Assembly: GCA_017436125.1 (NCBI GenBank) | Contig: JAFSDS010000049.1 | Coordinates: 1 to 53,510, forward strand | Direction of reading: 5' to 3' | DNA length: 53,510 nt | Origin: Oscillospiraceae bacterium | Lineage (GTDB): Bacteria > Bacillota > Clostridia > Oscillospirales > Ruminococcaceae | Shown here: positions 47,094-53,510 of the stretch, one piece after another | Layout of the letters: every line of letters starts with the position of its first letter | How positions within the stretch are numbered: the stretch's first letter is position 1 | Position numbers and translations under genes: made by a program | Notes under the pieces: generated by a model | What the model saw: only the letters and a program-made list of their open reading frames with translations | Database searches by the model: none | What the model was told of the DNA's origin: nothing

Positions 47094-48824
47094 TTGCTTA
47101 CAGAAGAACGCTATCTTTGCATGGGATGCATGTCCATGCTTGATGAAAACGGAAATTGCCGCTGCGGATATGACGAAGATGCGCCTACTGACGAAGCTTG
47201 CCTTACGGTAAGAACTATTGTCGGCGGAAGATATATCGTCGGAAGAATGGTAAAAATGAACGGCGAAGCCATCACATATATCGGATTTGATAAAGAGAAC
47301 GAAGAAAAAGTCTTTGTTCATGAATATATGCCTCAGAAAATCGCAAAAAGAAATGAACTTACCGGGGAGGTTATGCCTCTTGCCGGATGCGAGGCGCAGT
47401 ATAAGACCCATATGGCGGATTTCTTTGATCTTTTTGATGCTCTCCGCAACTTCCGCCATACCGAAAATATGATGCCGGTCATCAATGTTTTCAGCGATAA
47501 CGGAACGGTCTATGCCATTTATAAATTTATAAAAACCGTTTCCTACGGCGATTATCTTGGCCATAACGGCGGCGAATTTACCTGGACCCAGGTAAAAAAA
47601 CTTTTTATGCCGCTTTTTACAACTCTTACATATCTTCACAGCAACGGTTTTGTTCATAGGGGTATTTCTCCTGAAAGCATAAGGGTCAACGCAAAAGGTC
47701 AGCTCATGCTCTGGAACTTCGGTACGGCGGCTCTTTATTCCAAGGGTTCCGTTGTTGAACCCAGCCTTTCTGCGGGATATTCCGCACCGGAACAGTATTC
47801 TGCCGGAAGCTGGCAGGGCGAATGGACCGACGTTTATTCCGTTGCGGCGGTTCTTTATAAATCACTTACGGGAACTCTTCCGCTGGAGGCGGAATCCAGA
47901 AAAGAAGTTGATCACCTCTGCCCGCCGGAGGAACTCAACAAGAGCATCCCTTCAAGCGTTTCCGATGCCATCATGAACGGTATGTATATGAACAGCGAAT
48001 ACAGGACCCGTTCCATTGATGACCTTACTGCAGAGCTCCTTGAATCCAGCGGTTCCAACACAAAGCTTTTCACCGTTACCGATGAAGAGGAGATAAAAAA
48101 AGCCGAAGAGGATTATTTTGACCTTGATAACGGCGACGATAAAAAGGAAGAAAAGAAAAAAATCCGTCTTCCCTGGGGCTTTATAGCAACCATGATAGCA
48201 ATGGTCATCCTTCTCGGAATAGTTGCGTTCCTTTTCCGTTTTACCGAGATCCTCGGTTTCGGAAACCGCAATGACCCGGATAAACCATCTTCCGACAGCA
48301 GCATCTCCGAACCTGTTGAGGATAACGGATATCTTATTGCTGTTCCGAACTTTATCGGAAGAATGCAGACGGACGTTGAAAGCAACGAACAGTATTCCGA
48401 CTTTGTTCTTATTTTTGAGGAAGAAAACAATAATAACTATGCCGCAGGCATGATTTTTGATCAGTCAGTCAAATACCGCACCGAGGTTGAGGAAGAATCC
48501 GAAATCGTTCTTAAAGTAAGTAAAGGTCCTGAAAAAATCCCGATGCCCAACTGCGTCGGAATGACCCTTGAGGAAGCAACTCTCCTTCTTACCGAAATGG
48601 GAATCAGCTTCCAGGCTGTTCCGAACTTCAGCGCGGAATATGAATACCAGATCATATATGAACAGTCCGCAGAGGCAGAAACGGAAGTTACCGTCGGCGA
48701 CCGCCTTAATAAGATATATATCTATTACGGCGCACAGGAAGGCGGCGAAAGCACAAGCGGCTATGATCCCTGGGATGAAGAGGGATACGTAAATCCCGGC
48801 GTTACCATAATCGGCAGAGGCTGA
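47094..48824 (+). CDS. Zinc-ribbon/PASTA membrane pseudokinase
   Basis: A 576-residue protein. A small Cys cluster (Cys9, Cys12, Cys22, Cys24) precedes a protein-kinase fold (about 42-315), a membrane helix (about 361-381) and two extracellular PASTA repeats (about 413-478 and 481-547). The kinase domain matches the clostridial type whose active members have KEYFP, HRDISPDN and DFG. Here the lysine is His76 (VHEYMP), the catalytic loop is HRGISPES (Asp replaced by Gly190, Asn by Ser195) and DFG is NFG (Asn208). With four catalytic residues lost it cannot be a normal kinase. It probably binds muropeptide or cell-wall ligands outside and a partner inside. The start is the TTG at 47094, 8 bases after AAAGGGGG; the GTG two codons earlier is too close to that site. 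Confidence 0.85.
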   Translation: MLTEERYLCMGCMSMLDENGNCRCGYDEDAPTDEACLTVRTIVGGRYIVGRMVKMNGEAITYIGFDKENEEKVFVHEYMPQKIAKRNELTGEVMPLAGCEAQYKTHMADFFDLFDALRNFRHTENMMPVINVFSDNGTVYAIYKFIKTVSYGDYLGHNGGEFTWTQVKKLFMPLFTTLTYLHSNGFVHRGISPESIRVNAKGQLMLWNFGTAALYSKGSVVEPSLSAGYSAPEQYSAGSWQGEWTDVYSVAAVLYKSLTGTLPLEAESRKEVDHLCPPEELNKSIPSSVSDAIMNGMYMNSEYRTRSIDDLTAELLESSGSNTKLFTVTDEEEIKKAEEDYFDLDNGDDKKEEKKKIRLPWGFIATMIAMVILLGIVAFLFRFTEILGFGNRNDPDKPSSDSSISEPVEDNGYLIAVPNFIGRMQTDVESNEQYSDFVLIFEEENNNNYAAGMIFDQSVKYRTEVEEESEIVLKVSKGPEKIPMPNCVGMTLEEATLLLTEMGISFQAVPNFSAEYEYQIIYEQSAEAETEVTVGDRLNKIYIYYGAQEGGESTSGYDPWDEEGYVNPGVTIIGRG

Positions 48825-48834
48825 TAAAAAACAA

Positions 48835-48873
48835 AACAAAAGCCCGTGCTCATTTTGAGCACGGGCTTTTTTG
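48835..48873. terminator. Bidirectional terminator
   Basis: The stem AAAAGCCCGTGCTCA/TGAGCACGGGCTTTT with a TTT loop lies between the convergent pseudokinase and zinc-ribbon genes. The GTGCTCA/TGAGCAC arm is the same as in the terminator at 20.2 kb. Confidence 0.92.
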
Positions 48874-48879
48874 ATATCA

Positions 48880-49278
48880 TCACACTTTTTTGACAAAGCG
48901 GTTTGAACATTTTGGACAGCGAACTTCAACTTTTCCTCTTCCGCGCGGAATGCGTATTTTTTGGCCGCAGGAGGGACATTTGAAATGCTTATAGATTTTT
49001 CTTTCCTCAAAATCCGCTTTTATTCCAACCCACCAATTTTTTACCTTATACCAGAAGGTGAGAAATTTCTGGTTTTCGATTCTTCGGGCGTTGATGTTTT
49101 TTGAAAGGGTGCGGAAAAGAGCGATTCCGTAAAAAATGAGGGAGAAAAGATAAAGAAGGCGGAATCTTGTGAACACATAAAGAACATAGCAGGCAAAGCC
49201 GGCGATTATAAGCGCAAAAGAAAGCTGGTCGGTTCCGTTTCTTCCATACATAAATTCTCTTAATTTTTGAAGCAGCAT
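48880..49278 (-). CDS. Two-helix membrane protein with C-terminal zinc ribbon
   Basis: A 132-residue protein: two helices near residues 22-55 (QLSFALIIAGFACYVLYVF, LLYLFSLIFYGIALF), a basic linker, then a zinc ribbon KCPSCGQKIRIPRGRGKVEVRCPKCSNRFVKKV (C-x-x-C...C-x-x-C). This matches the small clostridial zinc-ribbon membrane proteins of unknown role. I start it at the ATG at 49278, which has AAGGATG 7 bases upstream; the ATG at 49287 would overlap that site. It converges on the pseudokinase gene, which also has a zinc-binding cluster, but a link is speculative. Confidence 0.8.
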   Translation of the reverse strand: MLLQKLREFMYGRNGTDQLSFALIIAGFACYVLYVFTRFRLLYLFSLIFYGIALFRTLSKNINARRIENQKFLTFWYKVKNWWVGIKADFEERKIYKHFKCPSCGQKIRIPRGRGKVEVRCPKCSNRFVKKV

Positions 49279-49370
49279 AAATAACATCCTTTTTTAATAA
49301 ACTGTATATATTCTATCATGGATGTTTTTTCCATTGGTTAACGAATTATAAATTTTTTGGATAGAGATTA

Positions 49371-49399
49371 TGGACAGAAAAGCGGAAAAATGATATAAT
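49371..49399 (+). promoter_or_regulatory. tRNA-Val promoter
   Basis: TGGACA (49371-49376), 17 bp, perfect TATAAT (49394-49399), 20 bases before the tRNA. Confidence 0.7.
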
Positions 49400-49419
49400 A
49401 CTTTACGCAAAATCAAAGC

Positions 49420-49496
49420 GGAGGCATAGCTCAGCTGGTTAGAGCGCTTGCTTCACACGCAAGAGGTCCACGGTTCGAGTCCGTGTGTCTCCACCA
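49420..49496 (+). tRNA. tRNA-Val (anticodon CAC), CCA encoded
   Basis: A complete 77-base cloverleaf. The acceptor is GGAGGCA/TGTCTCC (one G-T pair). The D arm is GCTCAGCTGGTTAGAGC, the anticodon stem CTTGC/GCAAG with loop TTCACAC (anticodon CAC, reading GUG) and the T arm CACGGTTCGAGTCCGTG. The CCA end is encoded. It is the only tRNA in the window. Confidence 0.96.
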
Positions 49497-49666
49497 AAAA
49501 AGACAAAGCACGCAAAGTGTGCTTTGTCTTTTTTTATGAAACGGACGAGAACGGCGTTCGATAAGTGACGACCCGCGAAAACAAACGTTAAGTGTAGTTT
49601 GAGCGGCTGACGGAACTTATGCAGGGAGCGAAGCGAGTCGTAGTCCGTGTGTCTCCACCAAAAAAG
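49478..49666 (+). repeat. Duplicated tRNA-Val 3' end (att-like direct repeat)
   Basis: The 25 bases covering the end of the T arm, acceptor, CCA and following A-run of tRNA-Val (49478-49502) recur exactly at 49642-49666. The 139 bases between hold the tRNA terminator (GACAAAGCAC/GTGCTTTGTC, 49502-49532) and no gene. This is the footprint left by integrative elements that use tRNA 3' ends. Confidence 0.8.
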
Positions 49667-49832
49667 GTCGGCAGTGCCGGCCTTATTTTTTAGGAAAAAA
49701 TTGACGGTGTTGGTATGTTTTCTGCTGCAGCTTAAACCGGAAAGCAAGCGGAAAATTTTTTGCGGGGAATTGAATGAAAAGAAAAGCAGTGCTATACTTA
49801 AACCGAAAATACACTTAAAAGGGGATGGAGCA
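49497..49832 (+). other. Intergenic region between tRNA-Val and the ABC exporter
   Basis: There is no gene in this region. In order it contains the tRNA terminator, a non-coding spacer with a GAGCGAAGCGAG-type sequence, the duplicate tRNA end, a small hairpin terminator (GGTCGGC/GCCGGCC, 49666-49682, then TTATTTTTT) and the exporter promoter: TTGAAT 49770-49775, 17 bp, TATACT 49793-49798. Confidence 0.75.
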
Positions 49833-51656
49833 ATGCCACCCATGAATCCGAGAGGATTTCTTACCGAAGAAGAAAAAGAAAATATGCCAAAAGTAACTTT
49901 GGCACTTTTAAAGCGTATTCTTGGTTATCTTACGCCATATTGGTCAAAATTTCTGCTGGTTTTCGCAACGATACTTCTTTCCTCCGTGCTTGGACTTTTG
50001 CCAAGTATTATCACCGGACGCATCGTTGATGAAGCCCTTGTTGGAAAAGATATGGAGCTTCTTATAAAATTGCTCCTTTTTGCCCTTGTTACTCTTACGG
50101 CATCCCAGCTTGTAACGGTTATGACCAACTATCTCAACGCATGGATAAGCCAGCACATTGTTTTTGATATGAAAAACCAGATGTACGCTCATCTTCAAAA
50201 AATGAGCCATGCATTTTTTACAAGCGAGCATCAGGGCGATATCATTACACGAATGAACACCGATGTCAGCGGTGTTTCAACTGTTATTTCGACCACTTTG
50301 AGCAACATCCTCAGCAATATTGCAACCGTTGTCACAACTCTTGTGGCGCTTTTTGGGATGGATGTTAAAATGGCGGTGGTCGGTATCCTTGTTATTCCGC
50401 TTCTTATTGCTCCAACACGTTCCGCAGGCCGCACAAGATGGAAGCTCCTTTCAGAAAGTCAGGAAAAGAACGACGAGATGAACCAGCTTATAAATGAAAC
50501 TTTAAGCGTAAGCGGTTCTCTTCTCACAAAACTTTTTACCCGTGAACAAAGTGAATATGAGCGCTTCGTAAAAGTCAATAAGGAGGTCACGGACCTTGGA
50601 CTTAAGGAACAGCTCAGCGGAAGAGCCTTCCGTATGATGATGGGTATTTTTACCCAGCTCGGTCCGCTGCTCATTTATTTTGCCGGCGGATATTTTATAA
50701 TTGCTATGGGAGATACCACCCTTACAGTAGGTACCATTACAGCGATGGTTGCTCTTGTTAACCGCCTTTACAGACCTGTTGAATCGCTTCTTAACATTCA
50801 GGTGGATTTTACCCGAAGCCTTGCCCTCTTTACCAGAATCTTTGATTATTTCGACAGGGAAGTTGAGATAACCTCTCCCAAAAATCCGAAAAGGCCTGAT
50901 ATTAAAAATGCGGATATCGTTTTTGAGCATGTTCGTTTTGGATATACAGATGATGTCGAAATCCTTCATGATATCAATTTTACGGTAAAATCCGGCGAAA
51001 TGGCCGCAATAGTCGGCCCCAGCGGAAGCGGAAAATCAACCGTTATAAATTTTATCCCGAGGCTTTGGGATGTTGACGGAGGAAAAGTTACTATCGGCGG
51101 CGTTGATGTTAAGGATTTTGACCTTAAATATCTGCGTGAACAGATAGGCATGGTTTCTCAGGATACATATCTTTTTAACGGAACCATTCGAGAGAATCTG
51201 CTTTATGCAAAGCCGGATGCAACCCAAGAAGAAATTGAAGCTGCCTGCAAGGCTGCATTTATTCACGATTTTATTATCAGCCAGCCCGAAGGTTATGAAA
51301 CCTCTGTTGGAAACAGGGGACTCAAACTTTCCGGCGGCGAAAAACAGCGGCTTTCCATCGCAAGGGTAATTCTTAAAAATCCAACCATCCTGATTCTTGA
51401 TGAGGCGACTTCCGCCCTCGATTCCATTTCCGAAAGCGCAATTCAGGATGCGCTTGAAATGCTTATGAAAGACCGCACGAGCATTGTTATTGCACACAGA
51501 CTTTCCACCATTATGGAAGCGGATAAGATCCTTACCCTTTCCGACGGCGTTATTGCTCAGTGCGGAAGACATGAGGAACTTATTGAACAGGGAGGAATTT
51601 ATAAGCAGCTTTTCGATACACAGTTTGGAAGAATGATTCCGGAAGAAAACAAATAA
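49833..51656 (+). CDS. ABC exporter half-transporter (MsbA/LmrA-like)
   Basis: A 607-residue fused permease-ATPase. An ABC type-1 exporter membrane domain with six helices (about 30-330) is followed by an ATPase domain with Walker A GPSGSGKST, Q-loop MVSQDTYLF, signature LSGGEKQRLSIAR, Walker B ILILDEATSALD and switch IAHRLST. It resembles lipid/multidrug exporters such as MsbA, YfiB/YfiC and BmrA and needs a partner or a second copy to dimerise. The start is the ATG at 49833 with AAAAGGGGATGGAG; reading upstream would run through the promoter and the tRNA duplicate. Substrate unknown; a homodimer is likely because no second half-transporter is adjacent. Confidence 0.92.
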   Translation: MPPMNPRGFLTEEEKENMPKVTLALLKRILGYLTPYWSKFLLVFATILLSSVLGLLPSIITGRIVDEALVGKDMELLIKLLLFALVTLTASQLVTVMTNYLNAWISQHIVFDMKNQMYAHLQKMSHAFFTSEHQGDIITRMNTDVSGVSTVISTTLSNILSNIATVVTTLVALFGMDVKMAVVGILVIPLLIAPTRSAGRTRWKLLSESQEKNDEMNQLINETLSVSGSLLTKLFTREQSEYERFVKVNKEVTDLGLKEQLSGRAFRMMMGIFTQLGPLLIYFAGGYFIIAMGDTTLTVGTITAMVALVNRLYRPVESLLNIQVDFTRSLALFTRIFDYFDREVEITSPKNPKRPDIKNADIVFEHVRFGYTDDVEILHDINFTVKSGEMAAIVGPSGSGKSTVINFIPRLWDVDGGKVTIGGVDVKDFDLKYLREQIGMVSQDTYLFNGTIRENLLYAKPDATQEEIEAACKAAFIHDFIISQPEGYETSVGNRGLKLSGGEKQRLSIARVILKNPTILILDEATSALDSISESAIQDALEMLMKDRTSIVIAHRLSTIMEADKILTLSDGVIAQCGRHEELIEQGGIYKQLFDTQFGRMIPEENK

Positions 51657-51692
51657 CAAAAAAGCCGTCCCTTATGGGGCGGCTTTTTTATG
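51656..51692 (+). terminator. ABC exporter terminator
   Basis: The stem AAAAAGCCGTCCC/GGGGCGGCTTTTT (one G-T pair) with a TTAT loop is followed by a T-run. Confidence 0.9.
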
Positions 51693-51742
51693 ATATAAAC
51701 TGTTGAAAAAGCAGAAAAATGTGTTAAAATAAATACGGATAA

Positions 51743-51769
51743 AAAACTCTCATACAGGTTGAGAGTTTT
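51743..51769 (+). promoter_or_regulatory. Dyad in the merR leader
   Basis: AAAACTCTCA/TTGAGAGTTTT with a 6-base loop lies just before the GGGAGGTG ribosome-binding site. It shares ACTCTCA with the promoter at 52650, so it may be a binding site of the same regulator. Confidence 0.5.
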
Positions 51770-51783
51770 AGGGAGGTGTTTTT

Positions 51784-52623
51784 ATGAAAAACGAACTGCT
51801 AAGTATCGGAGAAATGGCTAAAATAAACAATATTTCTGTTTCCACTCTTCGTTTGTATGATGAGATAGGGCTTATAAAACCCTGCTATATAGACAGCGAA
51901 AGCCGCTATCGCTATTATAATATCCGCCAAAACGCAAGGCTTGATATGATACAGTATATGAAGGCTCTGGGAATGGAACTCAAGGAGATAAAAGAGGTCC
52001 TTGAAAGCGGGGACACAAAGCTTATCGAATCCATTCTTATCCGCCGCAAAAAACAGGTAAAAGATCAGATGGCAAACCTTAATCTTCAGCTTGCGGCCAT
52101 TTCGCGAACCATCGAAAGCCTTGAGCGCTACCGCAAATCCCCAAGCATCGGCACCATCACCATAGAATACATCCCTCACAGAAAAATCTATTCCATGCCC
52201 ACTTCCATAAACTTTTACGAATATGGAATAGAGGTTTATGAAAACGAGCTTAAGGAGCTTAAAAACAGCCTTATAAAGCACAATTTGCCACAGATTTATT
52301 ACTGCAACGCCGGCACCACCATGAAGAAAGAAAGCTTTCTTGAGGGCCGCCTTGAATCGGACGAGATCTTTGTTCTTGTTGATGACGAATTTCCACAGAG
52401 CGGCAATATAAAGCGCATCGAAAGCGGAATGTATGTCTGCATATATCTCGACAGCTTCGATGATGAGCCGGAATACGCAAAGCGACTTCTTGAATACTGC
52501 ATCGAAAACGATTATAAAGTTGCCGGGGATTATATATGCGAAGTTCTTACGGAATTCAGTGTTTTTGATGATGAAAAAAGAGGAATGTTCCTTAGGCTAC
52601 AGGTTCCGGTGGCATTCAGATAA
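51784..52623 (+). CDS. MerR-family regulator with GyrI-like effector domain
   Basis: A 279-residue BmrR-like regulator. The MerR winged helix is at the N-terminus (LSIGEMAKINNISVSTLRLYDEIGLIKPCYIDSESRYRYYNIRQNARLDMIQYMKALGMELKEIKEVL). A coiled-coil dimerisation helix (about 85-125, IRRKKQVKDQMANLNLQLAAISRTIESLERYR) follows, then a GyrI-like small-molecule domain from about residue 130 (IEYIPHRKIYSM to the end). It lies 90 bases upstream of the ord-like gene in the same direction. The intervening promoter has the stretched spacer typical of MerR targets, so it probably activates the ornithine-pathway genes in response to an amine or pathway intermediate. Confidence 0.9.
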   Translation: MKNELLSIGEMAKINNISVSTLRLYDEIGLIKPCYIDSESRYRYYNIRQNARLDMIQYMKALGMELKEIKEVLESGDTKLIESILIRRKKQVKDQMANLNLQLAAISRTIESLERYRKSPSIGTITIEYIPHRKIYSMPTSINFYEYGIEVYENELKELKNSLIKHNLPQIYYCNAGTTMKKESFLEGRLESDEIFVLVDDEFPQSGNIKRIESGMYVCIYLDSFDDEPEYAKRLLEYCIENDYKVAGDYICEVLTEFSVFDDEKRGMFLRLQVPVAFR

Positions 52624-52649
52624 ATTAATAAATTTTTAACAAAAAAGAC

Positions 52650-52680
52650 TTGACTCTCACCCTGCTTTAGACATTATAAT
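52650..52680 (+). promoter_or_regulatory. ord: MerR-type promoter of the ord-like gene
   Basis: TTGACT (52650-52655) and a perfect TATAAT (52675-52680) are separated by 19 bp instead of 17. This is the hallmark of promoters that MerR proteins untwist. The spacer begins with CTCACCCTG, carrying on the ACTCTCA motif of the merR leader. Confidence 0.75.
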
Positions 52681-52713
52681 GGTGTTAACAAAAAAACAGG
52701 GAGGAATATTCTC

Positions 52714-53510
52714 ATGGAAAAAGTAAAAGTAGTACAGTATGGCTGCGGTAAGATGGCAAAATACATCATCCGTTACCTTTATGAAAAAGGCGCACAGATC
52801 GTTGGCGCAATCGACGTTGACCCTGCAGTAGTAGGCATGGATATCGGCGATTTCGCAGAACTTGGCGTTAAAACCGGCGTTGTAATCAAATCCGATGCAG
52901 ACGAAGTTCTTGATAACTGCGACGCAGACATCGCTGTTGTAACCCTTTTCAGCCTTGTAAGTGACTGCTATGATCATTTTGAAAAATGCCTCTCCAGAGG
53001 TATCAACGTAATCACCACCTGCGAAGAATCCACCGGCAGCTGGAGCACCAGCCCCGAACTCACCAACAAACTTGACGTTATTGCAAAAGAAAATAACTGC
53101 ACTTTCGTAGGTTCCGGTATGGAAGATATCTTCTGGGTAAACATGGTCGGCATGGTAGCAGGCGGCTGCGAAAACATCACCAAAATCGAAGGCGCTGTTT
53201 CCTATAACGTAGAAGATTACGGCCTTGCACTTGCAGAAGCACACGGCGTTGGCCTTACCCCCGAAGAATTTGAAGAACAGATCGCTCATCCCGAAGTTCT
53301 TGAACCTTCTTATGTATGGAGCTCCAACGAATCCCTCGCATCCAAATTTGGCTGGACCGTTAAATCCAACACCCAGAAATGCGTTCCTTATTTCTATGAT
53401 TCCGACCTTTATTCCGAAACCATGGGCAAAGTTATCCCCAAAGGCAACTGCATCGGTATGGCAGCAGTAGTTACCACCGAAACCTTCCAGGGACCGGTTA
53501 TCGAAACCCA
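52714..53510 (+). CDS. ord: 2,4-diaminopentanoate dehydrogenase-like protein, 3' end outside window
   Basis: The open frame runs from the ATG at 52714 (AACAGGGAGGAATATTCTC upstream) off the window end. About 265 codons are visible of an expected 340-350. The start [19 protein letters not shown] is a Rossmann nucleotide-binding motif. It is followed by [29 protein letters not shown], the segment [23 protein letters not shown] and a late [17 protein letters not shown]. This matches the DapB-fold 2,4-diaminopentanoate dehydrogenase (Ord) of anaerobic ornithine degradation, acting after ornithine racemase and D-ornithine aminomutase. The codons used (ACC, AAC, GTA, GGC) are strongly biased, in keeping with high expression. 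The rest of the ornithine operon (OraS/E, OrtA/B) should lie downstream. Confidence 0.85.
   Translation, partial: MEKVKVVQYGCGKMAKYIIRYLYEKGAQIVGAIDVDPAVVGMDIGDFAELGVKTGVVIKSDADEVLDNCDADIAVVTLFSLVSDCYDHFEKCLSRGINVITTCEESTGSWSTSPELTNKLDVIAKENNCTFVGSGMEDIFWVNMVGMVAGGCENITKIEGAVSYNVEDYGLALAEAHGVGLTPEEFEEQIAHPEVLEPSYVWSSNESLASKFGWTVKSNTQKCVPYFYDSDLYSETMGKVIPKGNCIGMAAVVTTETFQGPVIET

Noticed and set aside
20227..48873. The shared GTGCTCA/TGAGCAC terminator arms at 20.2 and 48.8 kb as a regulatory repeat
   Set aside because: Both are ordinary bidirectional terminators at convergent gene ends. Similar stems can arise by copying but need no further function.
49439..49843. Minus-strand frame of 134 codons across the tRNA gene
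   Set aside because: It is the antisense of tRNA-Val. The reading GDTRTRTVDLLRVKQAL is the well-known false protein made from antisense tRNA sequence.

Overview
The window looks like chromosomal DNA of an anaerobic, amino-acid- and organic-acid-using Clostridia bacterium, probably Oscillospirales/Ruminococcaceae-like. This is inferred from content, not from a marker gene. Supporting signs are strong AGGAGG ribosome-binding sites, TTG and GTG starts, many short intrinsic terminators, abundant small lipoproteins, paired DegV proteins, PduL, GTP-type PEP carboxykinase, a YgfK-like oxidoreductase and a 2,4-diaminopentanoate dehydrogenase. Most of the window is ordinary, densely packed housekeeping and transport DNA. 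No CRISPR array, complete insertion sequence, rRNA or phage module was seen.

Layout. 1-5.9 kb: EutP-like GTPase, a two-gene chromate-type (CHR) transporter, a YwrD-like gamma-glutamyltransferase followed by a small atypical peptide deformylase, a DUF212 membrane protein, an ECF S component and a GNAT enzyme. 5.9-9.1 kb: an SsuABC/TauABC-like ABC importer operon headed by its own Crp/Fnr regulator, with a dyad over the promoter. 9.1-12.8 kb: AlaX, a second GNAT, an SDR, then a BlaI-like regulator paired with an 85-residue stand-alone FakA middle domain. 12.8-13.9 kb: an ~830-bp AT-rich insert flanked by two copies of the yebC 3' end, holding a probable structured RNA and two tiny genes. 13.8-20.2 kb: YebC, an ArsP_2-type permease, PduL, then three lipoproteins, two of which share a tandemly duplicated unknown domain. 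20.2-28 kb: PncB, a serine hydrolase, a polar amino-acid ABC importer with a leader ORF ending KRHRH, a patatin and an orphan TAXI binding protein. 28.2-34.7 kb: membrane XRE regulator, DegV-DegV-HlyIII operon, cyclophilin, YtcJ-like amidohydrolase and a P-loop kinase. 34.7-36.3 kb: thioredoxin, Crp/Fnr and lipoprotein rhodanese. 36.3-42.6 kb: PckG, TsaD with a small ribbon-helix-helix-like gene upstream, and YgfK. 42.6-48.8 kb: PadR-RlmB followed by two large membrane proteins that both look like catalytically dead ATP-using enzymes: a P1B-ATPase-like pseudoenzyme and a zinc-ribbon/PASTA pseudokinase. 48.9-53.5 kb: a zinc-ribbon membrane protein, tRNA-Val(CAC) with a duplicated 3' end, an ABC exporter, a MerR regulator and a truncated ord gene whose promoter has the 19-bp spacer typical of MerR control.

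How it fits together. Local control is a theme: Crp/Fnr-, PadR- and MerR-type regulators each sit beside a promoter with a matching dyad or unusual spacer. The best candidate for something undescribed is the pseudo-P-type-ATPase/pseudokinase pair. Second are the yebC-flanked insert with its RNA-like element, and the orphan FakA-domain protein linked to a BlaI-like regulator. Coordinates of start codons were corrected where the ribosome-binding site favours an internal start.
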